DNA of 64,000 nucleotides from Paracentrotus lividus (GCA_940671915.1 CALNVZ010000738.1:233157-297156); one strand, 5' to 3'; counted from the stretch's first letter, positions 24,206 through 37,186 are shown. The notes: generated by a model not told the origin, from the letters alone. Numbers and translations: made by a program.

Positions 24206-25448
24206 ATTTCATGAGGTCACCCATATTCCCTTCCACCGGTCTTGGCAAGGAAAAATGTTAAGATTATTTTGTTCTGCTCGTGAGTTAGTTGTATTTTAAC
24301 TTAGTTAGCCTGATCATCAGTGCTCTTATGAACAACAATATTAAGCGCCTTATGAACGTTCACATTTCTTACAAGCACTTTGGTACGAAATGTGATCGTG
24401 ATTCAAAATCTACACGTTAACCACTTGACTTCTGAATTGAAACAATTGCACCAGCACCAGCACCAGCACCAGCATGGCACTGGTGTGTCAAAACAGATAA
24501 AGCTCAGACAATAGCATGAACACGTAATATTACGTGGTCCGCAGCCAAGTGGTAATTCAATTCACTGATAGCTCCGCCCCATGTGGTATCTGTTAGATTG
24601 AATAGAAATTAACGAATTCGATTAGAAAGAGTTTAAAATTGACCGGGAAAACCTATATTAAAATTAGTCATCACTGATTTCATACCCATTTTCAAAGGAA
24701 TGTCCTAGTTTGAATACCCTCAGGTTTGAGCGATCTGTCACTGTGCTATATGCTTTGCAAACTTTGCTTTAAAAGGCAACGTGAACATGCCTCAAACTGA
24801 ATTTTCACGTTCATGTGCCCATGGTCAAACTAATCAGAATTATTTCTCCTGTTTCCCAAATATTCTCAGTCATACATGTAATTCAGTTACCCCTTTCCAC
24901 ATCTCTGCCTCCTTCCCTTTCCCAAACCTCTTGAAAAAGGAAAAAAGAAAACATAATAAACAAATTATTATGTTAAGACAACAAAATTACAAAGCATTTT
25001 TAAATGTGTTAACCCCAGATCTTGCAATGGGCGATAAAGATCTTGGAAAAATCATTTACCTTTAAGTTCTTAATTGGTCCGTAATTTGCATCGGGTATAT
25101 TTCAGGGTCATACATGTATCTCCAACGTGATATCTTTCTTTAGGTAATTGTTCCAAGCCAACCTGTAGATTAACCATAGGCACATGGAAAAGGGTGGTGC
25201 ATGCTTTTGCAGACCTCTGATGTCTATGTTAAACTTTTAAAAGTCATTCTCACTTTCACAGTCACTTTTTGAGCCAGTCCTTTCACTGAGATCACTTTCA
25301 TTGAGTTTACTATCAGGGTCGGACTCTGCATCATCTGTATTGACAATTTTTTAAACTATGTCCACAAATTTCTCAGGCATTGCACTCTTATCCCCCACTT
25401 CGGCTTTAAGATCTTGTTTCTGTTGCCCAACCACGTCTATCTATTTGT
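24206..25448. other. Non-coding part of the left inverted-repeat arm
   Basis: Mostly matches 28110-28950 inverted from about 24780 onward. A short (CAGCAC)n run lies at about 24452-24472. The piece 24260-24780 has no clear partner in the right arm, where a TAA microsatellite occupies the equivalent position. Confidence 0.55.
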
Positions 25449-26300
25449 CTAGAGAGTTCTGATGCAGGTACATTTGTGCAAGCTTCCAGATTCTCGCCTG
25501 AAAGTTAACGTTGACGCACATGCTGTTCTATGACCCTTCTGCGTTAAGGCCGTGTTGCCAAAGCAAAGTATTTTCTTTCTTCTGTAATACTTGTCCACCA
25601 CATTATTCGGCTTCACGATATTCTTTTTCCCATACAATCGGTTGATTACATCTGTCGTTTCATTGTCAACTGCCCAAGCTCTACCATAACGTTGAAATAC
25701 ACCTTGAATTACCCTGCATGATATTGATTCCTCGGACATTCAAATTTCCCTTTGATTCACTTGTGCTATTACAGCCTGTAAGTGCTTTCAAGACTAAAGG
25801 CAGACCAGTAACAAGATGTAAAAGGGACATGGCTATGGTAGTAACATCAATACAACATCTTCTGTTGTCTTTACCGGTCTCGAAGATCATGTTGATCCCT
25901 TCTAAGACTCTTCTAATTACGTAGTATAATGAAAGAGGATGAAGAAGATGTCGGAATCCGGGCTCCTCACAACTGGAATCCACGCTTCTTAGTGTTAAGT
26001 TTCTTCCTGTGTAGAATGCAACATATCTAGTTCGAGACAAATTTCTTTTTCCATCAGGAGTTAGTTGAAATACCAATTTGTCTCAATGATGATAACTTCA
26101 TGACCTGATAGAGTTTCTGCTGAGGTACAATTGTTTCAATCTCATAAGAGAAGTCTTGCAAACTGCCCCTTGTTGTCATCATGGTTTCCAATCCTTTGGC
26201 ATCTTTTTCTTCACCCAACTCAAGTTTTTCACTGACGCCTAGTCGCATCCTTTCTACACCTTTCACCGACTCTCTCTTGTAGATGTCACTATTAAGCACA
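25449..26300 (-). pseudogene. Unrecognised coding remnant in left arm
   Basis: Three minus-strand frames follow one another with breaks. One runs from about 26299 to 26054 (includes KRESVKGVERMRLG), one from 26076 to 25681 (includes RTRYVAFYTGRNLTLRS), one from 25739 to 25449 (includes RVIQGVFQRYGRAWAVDNET). The right arm preserves the same order at 27330-28110 with different breaks, so one ancestral reading frame seems to underlie both. The shared amino-acid stretches (AWAVDNETTDVI, LYGKKN) hint that it once coded for protein. I do not recognise the family and see no catalytic motif. It may be the lost coding part of whichever element made the giant inverted repeat. Confidence 0.45.
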
Positions 26301-26425
26301 ATTGTCGATTGAAGGGGCAGAGATACGTTGTAATACTATCTTTTTGAAAATATCCCGAAGGTACCTGGCATTTCAGTGTGGGATACAGCATTGCCATTTT
26401 CAGTGAACTTAGCCTCGCTGGGATC

Positions 26426-26813
26426 ATCAGGTAACTTTGCATCATGAAGGAAAAGAAACCTCTGGATTTGTCTATTTGTCAAGAAATCAATCTGTTATAG
26501 ACTGTGATGATGCAAAGTTACCTGAACCTAGTTAGACTATGTCCAATACCCAATTTGATCTGTCTTTATAACAAAACTTGAGCATGTTTTTCAAATTCTA
26601 TGTAACACAATGTCAAATGTTTCTGTCACTTTGAATGCTGCAAATATATGCAATACGCTTTCAATACATGTCATTTTATTAACAGCACATTTTATTATAT
26701 TTTAATCCAACCTGTTTGATCAGTTATTCTTAAATGTATTGTTGCATCTTTTAAGTAATGTAATAACATTTGTCGTTAATGATCAAGATACTCTCTCTTT
26801 TTTTTTCTATGTG

Positions 26814-26891
<78 letters not shown>

Positions 26892-27186
26892 GTTTCCCTT
26901 TTTTCTCTCTGAATTTTTCTTCCTTCATCTATTGTATCTTGTTCTCTCTCTCTCTCTTTCTCTCCTTGTATCTTGGCATTATGACTATGCTACTTCAATT
27001 TTGAAATTGTATTATATGCGATTAATGGTATGCAGTGGACAAGTACATACATTTTAATATTTTATATATATTGTACTGTGAAATATCCTGAAATGTATAT
27101 TTGTATTTTATACTATGTATTCATGTACAATTCAGTTTGTAACTGCGACACATGAAACCAATAAATACCATTTATCTATCTCTCTA
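26426..27186. other. Centre of the giant inverted repeat
   Basis: Spacer between the arms. It contains a (CT)n tract at about 26815-26960 and otherwise AT-rich sequence without a credible frame. Confidence 0.7.
26815..26960 (+). repeat. CT microsatellite
   Basis: Long TCTCTC runs with TTTC interruptions. Frames through it are Ser/Leu-rich artefacts. Confidence 0.95.
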
Positions 27187-27329
27187 TCCATCATGTCCAC
27201 TGAAGATGGCAATGTTGTATCCAATATTTCAGCCACCTTCGGGGAAATTTCCCAACTAGCATTTTTGCCCCTTCAGTCAATAGTTGTGCTTAGTACTGAC
27301 ATGTAAAAGAGCGAGTCGATGAACGGCAT

Positions 27330-28110
27330 AGAGAAGATCCGGAAAGACGTCAGCGAAAAACTTGATTTGGGTGAAACAAAGAGGCTAAACGATTGGAAAC
27401 AGTTTCTTACAATTATGGCACCAAGGTGGAATTTGTAAGACTTCTCTTATGAGATTGAAGCAGTTGTACCTCAGCAGAAACTCTGACAGGTCATGAAGGT
27501 ATCATCATTGCAACAAATTTATCTTTCAACTAATTCCTGATGGAAAAGAAAACTTGTGTCGAACTAGATGTCTTGCATTCTACACAGGAAGAAACTTACC
27601 CCCGTGTGGTGCTGTACATCTTGTACGCTAAGAAGCGAAGAATAAAGTTTGTTAGGGTGAGGATCCCTGATCCAGACATCCTCCTTCATACGTCGTTAGA
27701 AGAGTCTTAGAAGGGATCAACAACATGATCTACCAGACCAGTAAAGGCAACAAAAGGTGTTGTAATGATGTTACCACCCCAGCCATGTCCCTTTAATCTG
27801 GTTACTGGTCTGCCCTATTAGTCTTGAATGCACTTAAAGGGAAAATTTGAATGTCCGATGAATCAAGATCATGCAGGGTGATTCAAGGTATATTTCAAGG
27901 TATATTTCAACATGATGGAGGAGCTTGGGCAGTTGACAATGAAACGACAGATGTAATCGACGAATTGTATGGGAAGAAGAATTTCGTGAAGCTGAATAAT
28001 CTTCCATTGATAACTCTGCATGCTAAGTGTAGTTTACAGGTACTATACAAGAAAGAAAACACTTTGATTTGGCAAAAGTGTCTTCATGTAGAAGCGTCCT
28101 GAAGTAGTAT
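27330..28110 (+). pseudogene. Unrecognised coding remnant in right arm
   Basis: Plus-strand counterpart of 25449-26300, more degraded. The clearest frame, 27851-28102, contains CRVIQGIFQGIFQHDGGAWA and LYGKKNFVKLNN. A small in-frame duplication (GIFQGIFQ) is absent from the left arm. The upstream part is split by several stops and shifts. Function unknown. Confidence 0.45.
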
Positions 28111-28947
28111 GTGTGTCAATGTAGCTTTCAGGCAAGAATCTGGAAGCTTGCACAAATGTACCTACATCACACATACCAGAACTCTCTAGACCAATATATG
28201 GACATGGTTGGGCAATAGAAATCAGATCCTGAAGCCGAAGTAAACGGATCAGGGGGCTCAGCCCCTTGGACGGATGGAGGGTATGCCTGAGAAATTGTCA
28301 ATACAGGCTGACAGGTAAGTCAGAATCCGATCCTGAGAGTGAACTCAGTGACTGCTTTATCATTGAGAGGACTGGCTCAGAAAGTGGCTGTGAAAGAGAT
28401 AACGACTTTTAAAATTTTAATATTGACAGCAGAGGACTGCAAAATCATGCTCAATGATACAGACAATTAACCAGAGAAAGATATCACATCGACGATACGA
28501 ACCTAATCCTTACCGATGCAAATTTCGGACCAATAAACATGGACAGCACAAGTCTGCAAAAGCATGCACTACCCTTTCCATGTGCCTATGGTCAGTATAC
28601 AGGTCGGTTTGGAACAATTACCTAAAGAAAGATATCACATCGAAGATATGACCCTAAATTATACCCGATGCAAATTACGGACTAATTAAAAACTTAAATG
28701 TAAATGATTTTTCTAAGATTACAAGATCTTTATCGCCCATTGCAAAATCTAGGGTTAACACATTTAAAAATGCGTTGTAATTTTGTTGTCTTAGCATAAT
28801 CATTCATTTGTTATGTTCCCCCCTTTTTTTTTTCCTTTTTCGAGAGGTGTGGAAAGGGGTAAATGAATTCTGACTGTGAATATTTGGAAACAGAAAATAT
28901 AATGAAATGAAAATAATGAATACCCCTGGAAATAGTAGGAGTTTTAA

Positions 28948-29012
28948 TAATTATAATAATAATAATAATAATAAAAATAATAATAATAATAATGATAATA
29001 ATAATAATAATG

Positions 29013-29102
<90 letters not shown>

Positions 29103-29161
29103 TAATTATAATAATAATAATATAATAATAATAATAAATAATAATAATAATAATGATAATG

Positions 29162-29251
<90 letters not shown>
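28948..29251 (+). repeat. TAA/ATT trinucleotide microsatellite
   Basis: About 300 bp of AAT/TAA repeats with a few TGA interruptions. It opens frames of poly-Asn on one strand and poly-Leu/Ile on the other, which are artefacts. Confidence 0.98.
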
Positions 29252-29252
<1 letters not shown>

Positions 29253-29474
29253 TTTACAAGGCTCGCTGGTGGTCGGGCTAACTTTCAAATACCAATAACT
29301 CACGACCAAAACAAAATGATCTAAACATATTGCTTATTACACACTGTATACATACAAATTTGGCTGACAATCCTTAATAAGGGTAACAAAATATTGTCAT
29401 TTTTGTTGGTTGATTTTCCCGTGCCTTGGACAGGGGGGGGGGGAGGATTAGGAGACCTAGTAAAATATGAGTGT

Positions 29475-29560
29475 ATTGTGTGTGTGTGTGTGTGTGTTGT
29501 GTGTGTTTTGTTTTTTTTGAGGATGTGAGTGTGTGTGGGCTTGTGTGTGTTTATTCACCA
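29475..29560 (+). repeat. TG microsatellite
   Basis: Interrupted (TG)n tract, the mirror of the CA tract in the left arm. Confidence 0.9.
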
Positions 29561-31511
29561 GACCCATGGTTATACATGGATATAATTTTCAAAAGTCATG
29601 GAGGTCAAATTAACACATTTATCATGTAACTTTGATTCAATTATTTGCAGTCAATTAAAAGATATAGAGTAACTATGCCCAAATGATATTAAAAATATGT
29701 TGCGTAGCCACCGTTGCCAGTCTAACAATGGAGAAGTGAAGAGAAATACACAATGATAAACTATTTTGATGCTCAGATACTTTTTATTGAAATATTTTCT
29801 GAAATAGCAAGATCTAAATAGCCTGTTGCTAAGGAAAATAAGTTACCTAGCAACCGTTGCTAAGATATATGTGTGTTACATATTGCCAGTCATGTGTGCC
29901 ATCAGAGTGACCTGATGAATCATTGTACCGTGTTTATTATGTTCTTACAAATTTCTAAATCAAAATAACTTGATCTGTTTGAAGCTTTCACATTTGCCAT
30001 GGCACACGTCGTACAGTAGGCATAAATAATACAGGAAATTTTTCGGTCAAAATGGTCATGTAATGTTTTTGTAAAAACGAACACTGCGCGGTCATGCGTG
30101 AGAATAATTATGAGATGTGTTATATGTCAAAAAAAAAGAGTAATAGATTTTCTTGAGCTCTGTTATATTAACTTTGGCCAAATATTTAGCAAATTAAGTT
30201 GACAGTAATTGAAACTTTGTTATTCATATTTTAACCGAAAATGCGTTCTGCCAGAGGTCAATTTCTGTGACCTTTTGGCCTCTCGTGACATTTACGTAAC
30301 ATTAATTTGCAAAATATTTATATCCTCTTGTAGCCCTATTCAAGACCAACATTTTGAGGGGTCACTTGCTCCATAAAATAATTTCTTGACAAGTTATGCA
30401 TGGTTTTCTTTTACATACCCTTAATATAAACCATTTTAGGGAGGAAAATGGGCTTGGTCAAAAAACTCCATGAGGGGTCCCTCGGGAATGAGTTTTTTTT
30501 TCTGTTAAACTCAATTTTCCGATTCACAAGACCCACAGCTACATGGGGATACCCATGGACATTAGTCGGAAGGGGGGGGGGGGGGGTGCAGGGTTTCGAC
30601 CCTAGCCCATGTACTATATTTGATAAATGCTTTTAACAGGTTGAAAATTTTCAAACACCGGTGTGTCAAAATCTAAAAATGCTCAAAATCACCCCATATT
30701 CATACAAAGTATGTTTCAGGCTATTTCAAGAATCTTGAAAATTTCCGCGCGTAAGCGCCCGTGCACTTTGTAAATCGCGTAAAACTCCGGGTTTTTTCGT
30801 TGATTGGCAATTAAGACAATACTCTTAAGAGTTTCCATATATTTTAAATCGTTTCCAGCCGAACATACAGACGCACGCGCTCATCAAATTTCAATTTCCG
30901 CACGTGCGTCAATGGGTCAAATAACGTCAAAACATACGTCTTTAGAATCCTCCAAAGCTCGTCGGAAAGGTCGAAACCCTATTCATTTTTACACATGTTC
31001 TGAAAGTTTATGACATAGTACATATAATCCACTTATAAAATGTGGGGTCTAAGGAATAAAACATCGGCATATTCTCATGCAAACCCAAAATTTCATTTTT
31101 TTTTTCAATCCAAATTTCAATCCAAATTTAGTCATTATCAGGATAAATATTGGTTGATTTTCTCCGAAATGCTTTTCATGTTAAGGCTGAGACAGATCCC
31201 CAAAAGTCGAATTATAAAAGGTAATTAAATGTAAAATTCGTCACATTACACAATTCATTTTCTTCTTTTTCAAAACGTTTATTTCACTCTCTCTCTTTCC
31301 GTTTCATTTTTGTTCTCTCTCTCCTGTAGCCAATTGCTGCATACTTTTTTGCATTACACATACATATCACTACATACCACCGATAATTGTACGCATTACA
31401 ATTATAAAGCTCTATTTCCTTTTCTTTCTTTCTTTTTTTTTTTTTTTTTTTTTCTGGTACATAATCTTGTAGACACGATAACTCAAGAAATAGTGCTTTA
31501 AAGTAGATAAA

Positions 31512-33620
31512 GTGAAGTTCTTCATTACACAATCACAAATTTTGATTACCTTGTGAGGCTTTCGCGTACATGACAGCACGCTTCGTCAGACAATTAAGTG
31601 ACGTCTGATATCCGTTGAACCGGTTCTCGCAGTCCGACGGTCGGAGAGAATGGGAATGTATGTAGTAGATAGCTTGTATTGGCCATGTCGCGATTCATGA
31701 CGTTCCCTCTGTGTTGCTGTATGTGAATGGCCTCCCTGATCCATCTGGTAAATCTTTATTGTCCTTTGATACGATTTTGCTCTTGTTCCAATTTATAGTG
31801 TGGTTTGTTGTGTTCGTGATCGCTAATGGCTGACTTGTTGAAGGTGGATTCAGCCTGCTTTTCTGTGAGCGAGTGAAAGAACGTTTCCCAGCTGTTCCGC
31901 TTCTTTCTTATGTTCTGATCTTCTGACTCCAAACTTCCTACCTGTCTCTCCTATATACACCTGGTTGCAGTCCTACAGGGAATGTTATATACCACCCCTG
32001 CTGCATCCTCATCGATCGCTTATCTTTGGGATGTACTAGTGAGCTCCGTAGTTTGGAGAGGGGGTCGCATAGCAGTGGATATTTATTTTGAAAATCCTCT
32101 GCATAGCTTTCGGGAGGTACCTTTACGTAAGGTATAGTAACCATTGCCCTTATGCTTGGTCCGATTTGTAGAAGCTTGAGTGGCTTGGTTTTGGTTGCAT
32201 CTGATCCTCAGTTCTCTCAAGGCCCAATCTGGATATGCACAATCCTTGAGGTTTGATTTGACTTGATTTTTCTCCGCTGTCAAATCATCTCCTCTGTGAC
32301 AATTCCCTGTGCTCTGTCCATGAGAGTGCGGTATACGCCCAGCTTCTTGGTGAAGAGGGTGATGTGACGTGAAATGTAAGATACTGGTCCGTGTGTGCCT
32401 TCTTCCTAAAAACCTTAAGCTTTAGACGGCCATCTGGTTCTGATAATCCGAGTACTAAGACGGGATCGAATTCTCCTCTTCCGATTCGTGGGTAAATTTG
32501 ATGCTCCCTGTAGTATGCTGCCTGATTGAGGTGATCCTTTCAATGCTCAACCGTATCACTCTTGCAGATAGCAAGAACCATCCACGTATCGTTTCCAAAT
32601 CTTGGTTTGAAAGAGTCATGGGGCAGAAGATATGACATTCTGTTCCAGATGTTCCATGAACAAGTTAGCCACTATGGGGGACATGGACTACCCATAGCTG
32701 CTCGAACTTCTTGACGATATTATAGTCCATCAAACTGGAAATAGTAGTAGTGAGAACAAAAGTCAAAGTTCTCACAATGTTATCATACTGAAAATTTGTC
32801 CTGTTCTAAGATCACTGTCCTGTAATAGCCGTTCTTTGACTAGTGATAGAAGTGTCTGTTGGAGTGTTGGTAAACAGACTAAACGACATCAAATGATACA
32901 AGACCTCGTCTTCTCTTTTCTACTGTCATGGCACAATTTCTTCTGCGAATTCTTTGGAGTTATTCCACAGTGTTTTGTCTTCCCTACTAAGGCCTCAAGT
33001 AAGTCAGCAATTGATCTGGAGACCTTATAACCCAAAGAGCGATGTAGTCCACAATAGGGCGTAGTGGTAATCCCTCCTTTGTGTGTTTTGGGTGGTACAA
33101 TAAAGCCTGGGTACGTTTGTCCGATGTGGGATACAAATAATCATACTGTTTATCCGAAATCTTCTTTCCTCTTTCATGACTTGAGTATGGAACAAGTTTC
33201 CTTTTGTACTTAGCTGTAGGATCAGTACGTAATTTTCTATGTTCTTTCATCATTAAGCATGGATGACCTTGTTTGTAATCCCTGTTGTTCAGAAGGAGAC
33301 CGTGGCTCTCCCCTTGTCAGCTGGAAGAATTGTGATTTCCTTGTTCTTGGATAAATCCTTAAGAGCTTTCCTTTCTCCTTTGTGATGTAGGCTTGGTAGG
33401 TGGGCATTTTTTAGTAATCCTACGATGTCATTGCGTAGTAAATTGGCTTGAGTGTTGTCCAATTCTTAGTCTGCTTGCCAGATGCAACCACAAAATCCTC
33501 GCAAGGTAGTTTTTCGGTGCCACAGCAAAATTCAGACCTTTTGCAAGTAAGGTCGACTCAGCAGTATACAGCTTATGTCTGGAAGCATGATGACCCATTC
33601 TTAAGTTGACTCACGAAAGG
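31512..33620 (-). pseudogene. Penelope-like RT and GIY-YIG endonuclease, broken
   Basis: Reading leftwards, a pre-RT region (about 33600-33360) leads into EITILPADKGRATVS near 33340-33300, the conserved start of Penelope RTs. Next comes SDKQYDYLYPTSDKRTQALL at about 33170-33110 and LRPIVDYI near 33060. The AMGSP block is at about 32690. The catalytic box near 32580-32600 reads YVDG where an active RT has YVDD, so the key aspartate is lost. HTDQYL lies near 32390. A GIY-YIG start (GVVYNIPC) lies near 32000-31975, followed by TFNKSAISDH and TRWIREAIHIQQ. Several frameshifts and stops break the frame. In life such proteins copy element RNA at a nicked target in the nucleus. Confidence 0.85.
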
Positions 33621-33897
33621 TCGATGTCCTTACTACATGAGTATGATGGCGATCAATAATCGTTTGTAGTTGTTGATGTGTCGTGCTTTGGTGCGTGTGA
33701 ATTCCTTCTCCCGCGAGTGATCAAACAAATTCATTGTTGTTTGAAAATAGTTCCGGTAGTGTAGTAGCAAGTCTTCTCTAATTGACGGGAAGAAGAGGAA
33801 AAACCTTGATCCTGTTGTTAATAACCGTACTACGTCACAAAGGAAGGTCTCGCCCTGTCCTGTCGCCACGATATCCTCTGCTCTGCTTCGTACGAAT

Positions 33898-34341
33898 TTG
33901 CGATTCTCTGTCAATTTTCAAGCTGACCGGAATACCCCTCCTTTTGTACACCGTAGGCTGTATACAAGATGGTTTCGATGTCGCGACAGTTTCTTTTCCG
34001 TACATTCCCATTCTCTCACTTCCGAAGAAGCGGAACAGCTGGGAAACGTTCCTTTCACTCGCTCACAGAAAAAGCAGGCTGAATCCACCTTCAACAAGTC
34101 AGCCATTAGCGATCACGTAACACAACAAAACCACACTATAAATTGGAACAAGAGCAAAATCGTATCAAAGGACAATAACAGATTTACCAGATGGATCAGG
34201 GAGGCCATTCACATACAGCAACACAGAGGGAACGTCATGAATCGCGACATGGGCCAATACAAGCTATCTACTACATACATTCCCATTCTCTCCGACCGTC
34301 GGACTGCGAGAACCGGTTCAACGGATATCAGACGTCATTAA
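33898..34341 (+). pseudogene. Second partial copy of the Penelope GIY-YIG C-terminal region
   Basis: The plus-strand frame contains FNKSAISDHVTQQNHTINWN, then RFTRWIREAIHIQQHRG and MNRD, the usual end of a Penelope endonuclease. The equivalent part of the minus-strand copy has single-base shifts that are absent here, so this fragment is better preserved. It lacks the GIY-YIG core and RT, and its upstream part (33898-34020) is not homologous to the endonuclease. Confidence 0.7.
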
Positions 34342-35455
34342 TTGTCTGACGAAGCGTGCTGTCATGTACGCGAAAGCCTCACAAGGTAATCAAAATTTGT
34401 GATTGTGTAATGAAGAACTTCACTTTATCTATTGAACTTTACCAATCAGATGAATCTTTTTACGGATAGTGCTTTAAAGTATTTCAAATTTTCAGCAATG
34501 ATAGATCATTATGAAATCTGAGCACTGAAATCTTTTCAAGCTCATTAGCATTATGTGACGTCATCTAGACGCCATTTTGTAAAATCACATTATCGATCAT
34601 TTCTTCATAACCAATAATCATTGATTAATCATATTTAGTACACATAAACTTCAAATTGAAGCGCATCTTTTAAAAAATAATGCGCGCACGTACGTGCGCG
34701 CATTAAGGAATTACGCTCGCAAAAATTAAAAATTTTCAAAACACCCTTTTGGCCAATTTAGAGTACGTTTCAGGTCATTTTAAGCATTTCAAGAAAAAAA
34801 TGCGCGCGCACGATTTTGCACGCATTTATGCGCGTCGTGGAAGAATGCAGCTTGAGATCATGGATTTTTGTTTTTTGGCTCTTAAAGTAATCTTGATAAT
34901 ATTCCCAAAAATTTGACACCATAATCACTATTTTTGGACTATTTATAACCAAATGATCGTCTGTTCAAGTTGCAACTACGCGCCCGCGAATTTTTTCAAT
35001 TTTGCCGAAATATACCATTTTTGGCCATAGAAATGCCTACACAAAATCCTGAATAATTCCTCAGGATGAACGGCAACCCCCAATTATCTTTTCAGAGTTG
35101 GATAGAGCATGAGTTGTAGATACGATTTCATACCTCATTTATTACCTATCGTCATTGCAACATTATCATAAAAATGGCCTTTAAACTAAAAAATTCGATT
35201 TGCGTTTCAAAATTACCGATTTGAGTTTAATGACGACATAATCTTGGTACAAAACGGAGTGACCCTCAGTAAATATGTGCCGTTTCTCTTTCAAATTTTC
35301 AGTATCTTGTAGCTGAGACAATTCCCTACAACACTTGCAAATTTACCTTGGTTTTACCCCCGGCATTGCAGTCTAAATTGGCGATCAAAAAAGGCATGTC
35401 ATTTTATCACATTTCGAGTGTACATGTATTCTGCATTGGACAAGCAATCTCATTA

Positions 35456-36092
35456 GGTGGTATGTTGTATACATACTACCTTTTGTTATTGTCCGAATCT
35501 TCTTTCTATTCTTTATTTTTTATTCTTCTGTACAATTTTTGAAGACACGATAACTAAAAAAAATAATGCTTCAAAGCATTTCAAATTTTCAGCAATGATA
35601 GATCATTATGAAATCTTAGCACTGAAAAAATTATCTAGATCATTAGCATAATGTGACGTCATCTAAACGCCATTTTGTGAAATCACATTAATCACAACAA
35701 AAATGTGGGCTCTAAGAAATAAAACATCGGCATATTCTCATGCAAACCTGAAATTTCATTCTTTTTTTCAATCCAAATTTCAATCCAAATGTAGTTTATA
35801 TCAGGATAAATGTTAGTTGATTTTCTCCTAAATGCTTTTTATTATAAGGCTGAGACTATTCCCAGACAGTTGAATTGTAAAAAGGAATTAAATGTAAATT
35901 CATCACATTACACATTTAATTTTCTTCTTTTTCGAAAAGATTATTTCACTCTCTCACTGAACGTTCCATTTTTGTTCTCTCTCTCCTGTAGCCTATTGCT
36001 GCATACTTTTTTGCATTGTACATACATATCAGTACATACCACCGATAATTGTACGCATTACAATTATAAAGCTCTATTTTTTTTTAATTATT
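35456..36092 (+). repeat. Interspersed repeat D, copy 4
   Basis: Starts GGTGGTATGTTGTATACATA as copy 1 does at 17427, passes through the TGTGACGTCATCTAAACGCC core, and ends near the T run at 36085. An internal segment is deleted relative to copies 2 and 3. Confidence 0.7.
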
Positions 36093-36315
36093 AAAAAAAA
36101 AAATCATTTTTTTTTAATCTCACCCGGCCTAACCCTGGACTATCTTCTATATTTAAAATATTATTATAAACCATTTCCACACTTTTATTTTTCAATTTGG
36201 TGGCTGTCGCAAAAGGAACTCTTGCCAGAATCAAATTTTAATTTGTAAAAGATGAGATGGTGCAGCCCCCCCCCTAAAAAAAATGAAATTAACATTTATG
36301 TTTCATTAATGTTTC

Positions 36316-37120
36316 ATGCAGAATGCCAGACGCCTCCATCGTATCTACAACATTTCTATCACATTCAACACAGATAAAGCTTCGGAAACAGAAGTATCAC
36401 TCAAACACCGTGCATCCTACGAAGACAGACAGCTAACAGACTCATGGGCTTTCAGTTTAACGCGCTCCAGATTCATAGAATGTGTTTCTTCGTCAGACGA
36501 TTCCTACTTATTTTATACCGGTGAGTTGTATTTCTGATTGTTCACCTATTTTGCAATGATGTATAATCATGAGAAATGTATACACGTACATAACAATATT
36601 TCCTATTATTTTAATTAAAAAATTAGGTATTTTTTCTCCCTTTTACATGATTGTAGCTGGTCCTTCTGAGCTATTTGTTCAACTTTCTGAAAGAAAAGGC
36701 ATCAAAATTAGCTACTGGAAGGGAGAGGGCAAACCGAAAGCTTCACCAGCTAGATCTGAGGTATGTTCACTTCATGTTCTATAGTTCTGTACTTGAATCT
36801 ATACATAAAAATCATTTTTGAATAACAATCTCACCTTTTTAATAGAAGGAGTGTATTTTAAATTTTGGACCAAATGGTTTATTTTGCCAATTGAATGCCA
36901 ACATTTCTTTAATTAGAGCTTGGCAATATTAGTGTCATTTTCATTGTCATTCTTTAATAATATGTTTTTATATGCAATCAATTTTATTTATGTTGTAAGT
37001 CATCTTTCTGGCGAATAGAATAATAATAGCAATAACTAATTTGAATTACTGTTTTAATAATTTAGTACATTTGAAAATCAAATTAATTCATGTACGGAAT
37101 AAAGATCATGATGAGAGAGG

Positions 37121-37186
<66 letters not shown>

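Larger units (their letters stand above)
20541..26425. repeat. Left arm of giant inverted repeat
   Basis: Inverted copy of 27187-30525. Anchors: TCATTCCCGAGGGACC at about 20570 versus 30470; CTTAGCAACGGTTGCTAGG at about 23605 versus 29855; GGGCGATAAAGATCTTG at about 25028 versus 28720; the Ser/Arg-rich coding remnant at 25449-26300 versus 27330-28110. Removing two proven insertions (20766-22756 and 23178-23592) leaves about 3.4 kb, close to the right arm's 3.3 kb. Confidence 0.85.
27187..30525. repeat. Right arm of giant inverted repeat
   Basis: Inverted copy of 20541-26425 (anchors given there). It lacks the two transposon insertions of the left arm but has gained a TAA microsatellite at 28948-29251. 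Sequence divergence between arms looks like roughly 15-20 per cent by eye, so the duplication is old. Confidence 0.85.
31506..34465 (-). mobile_element. Penelope-like retroelement with inverted 3' fragment
   Basis: A 16-bp direct repeat, ATAGTGCTTTAAAGTA, flanks the insert (31490-31505 and 34466-34481) and marks the target duplication. The main copy lies on the minus strand. A second partial copy lies on the plus strand, so about 400 bp at 31512-31905 recurs inverted at 34022-34436. Partial inverted or tandem extra copies at the 5' side are a known habit of Penelope-like elements. Confidence 0.85.
30620..35165 (+). repeat. Interspersed repeat D, copy 3, split by a Penelope-like element
   Basis: The left part 30620-31505 matches 18827-19715. 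The right part resumes at 34466, where the next D sequence (TTTCAAATTTTCAGCAATGA) continues to about 35165. The interruption is the insertion at 31506-34465. Confidence 0.78.

Noticed and set aside
23746-24261. His/Thr-rich and Val/Cys-rich frames of 66-119 codons
   Set aside because: They come from the CA microsatellite and its flanks; no domain and no conservation in the other arm.
28907-29253. Poly-Asn and poly-Leu frames
   Set aside because: Products of the TAA/ATT microsatellite, not proteins.
33782-34120. Plus-strand frame of 112 codons overlapping the Penelope inverted fragment
   Set aside because: It is a shadow of the real endonuclease frame at 33898-34341, which alone carries the family motifs.
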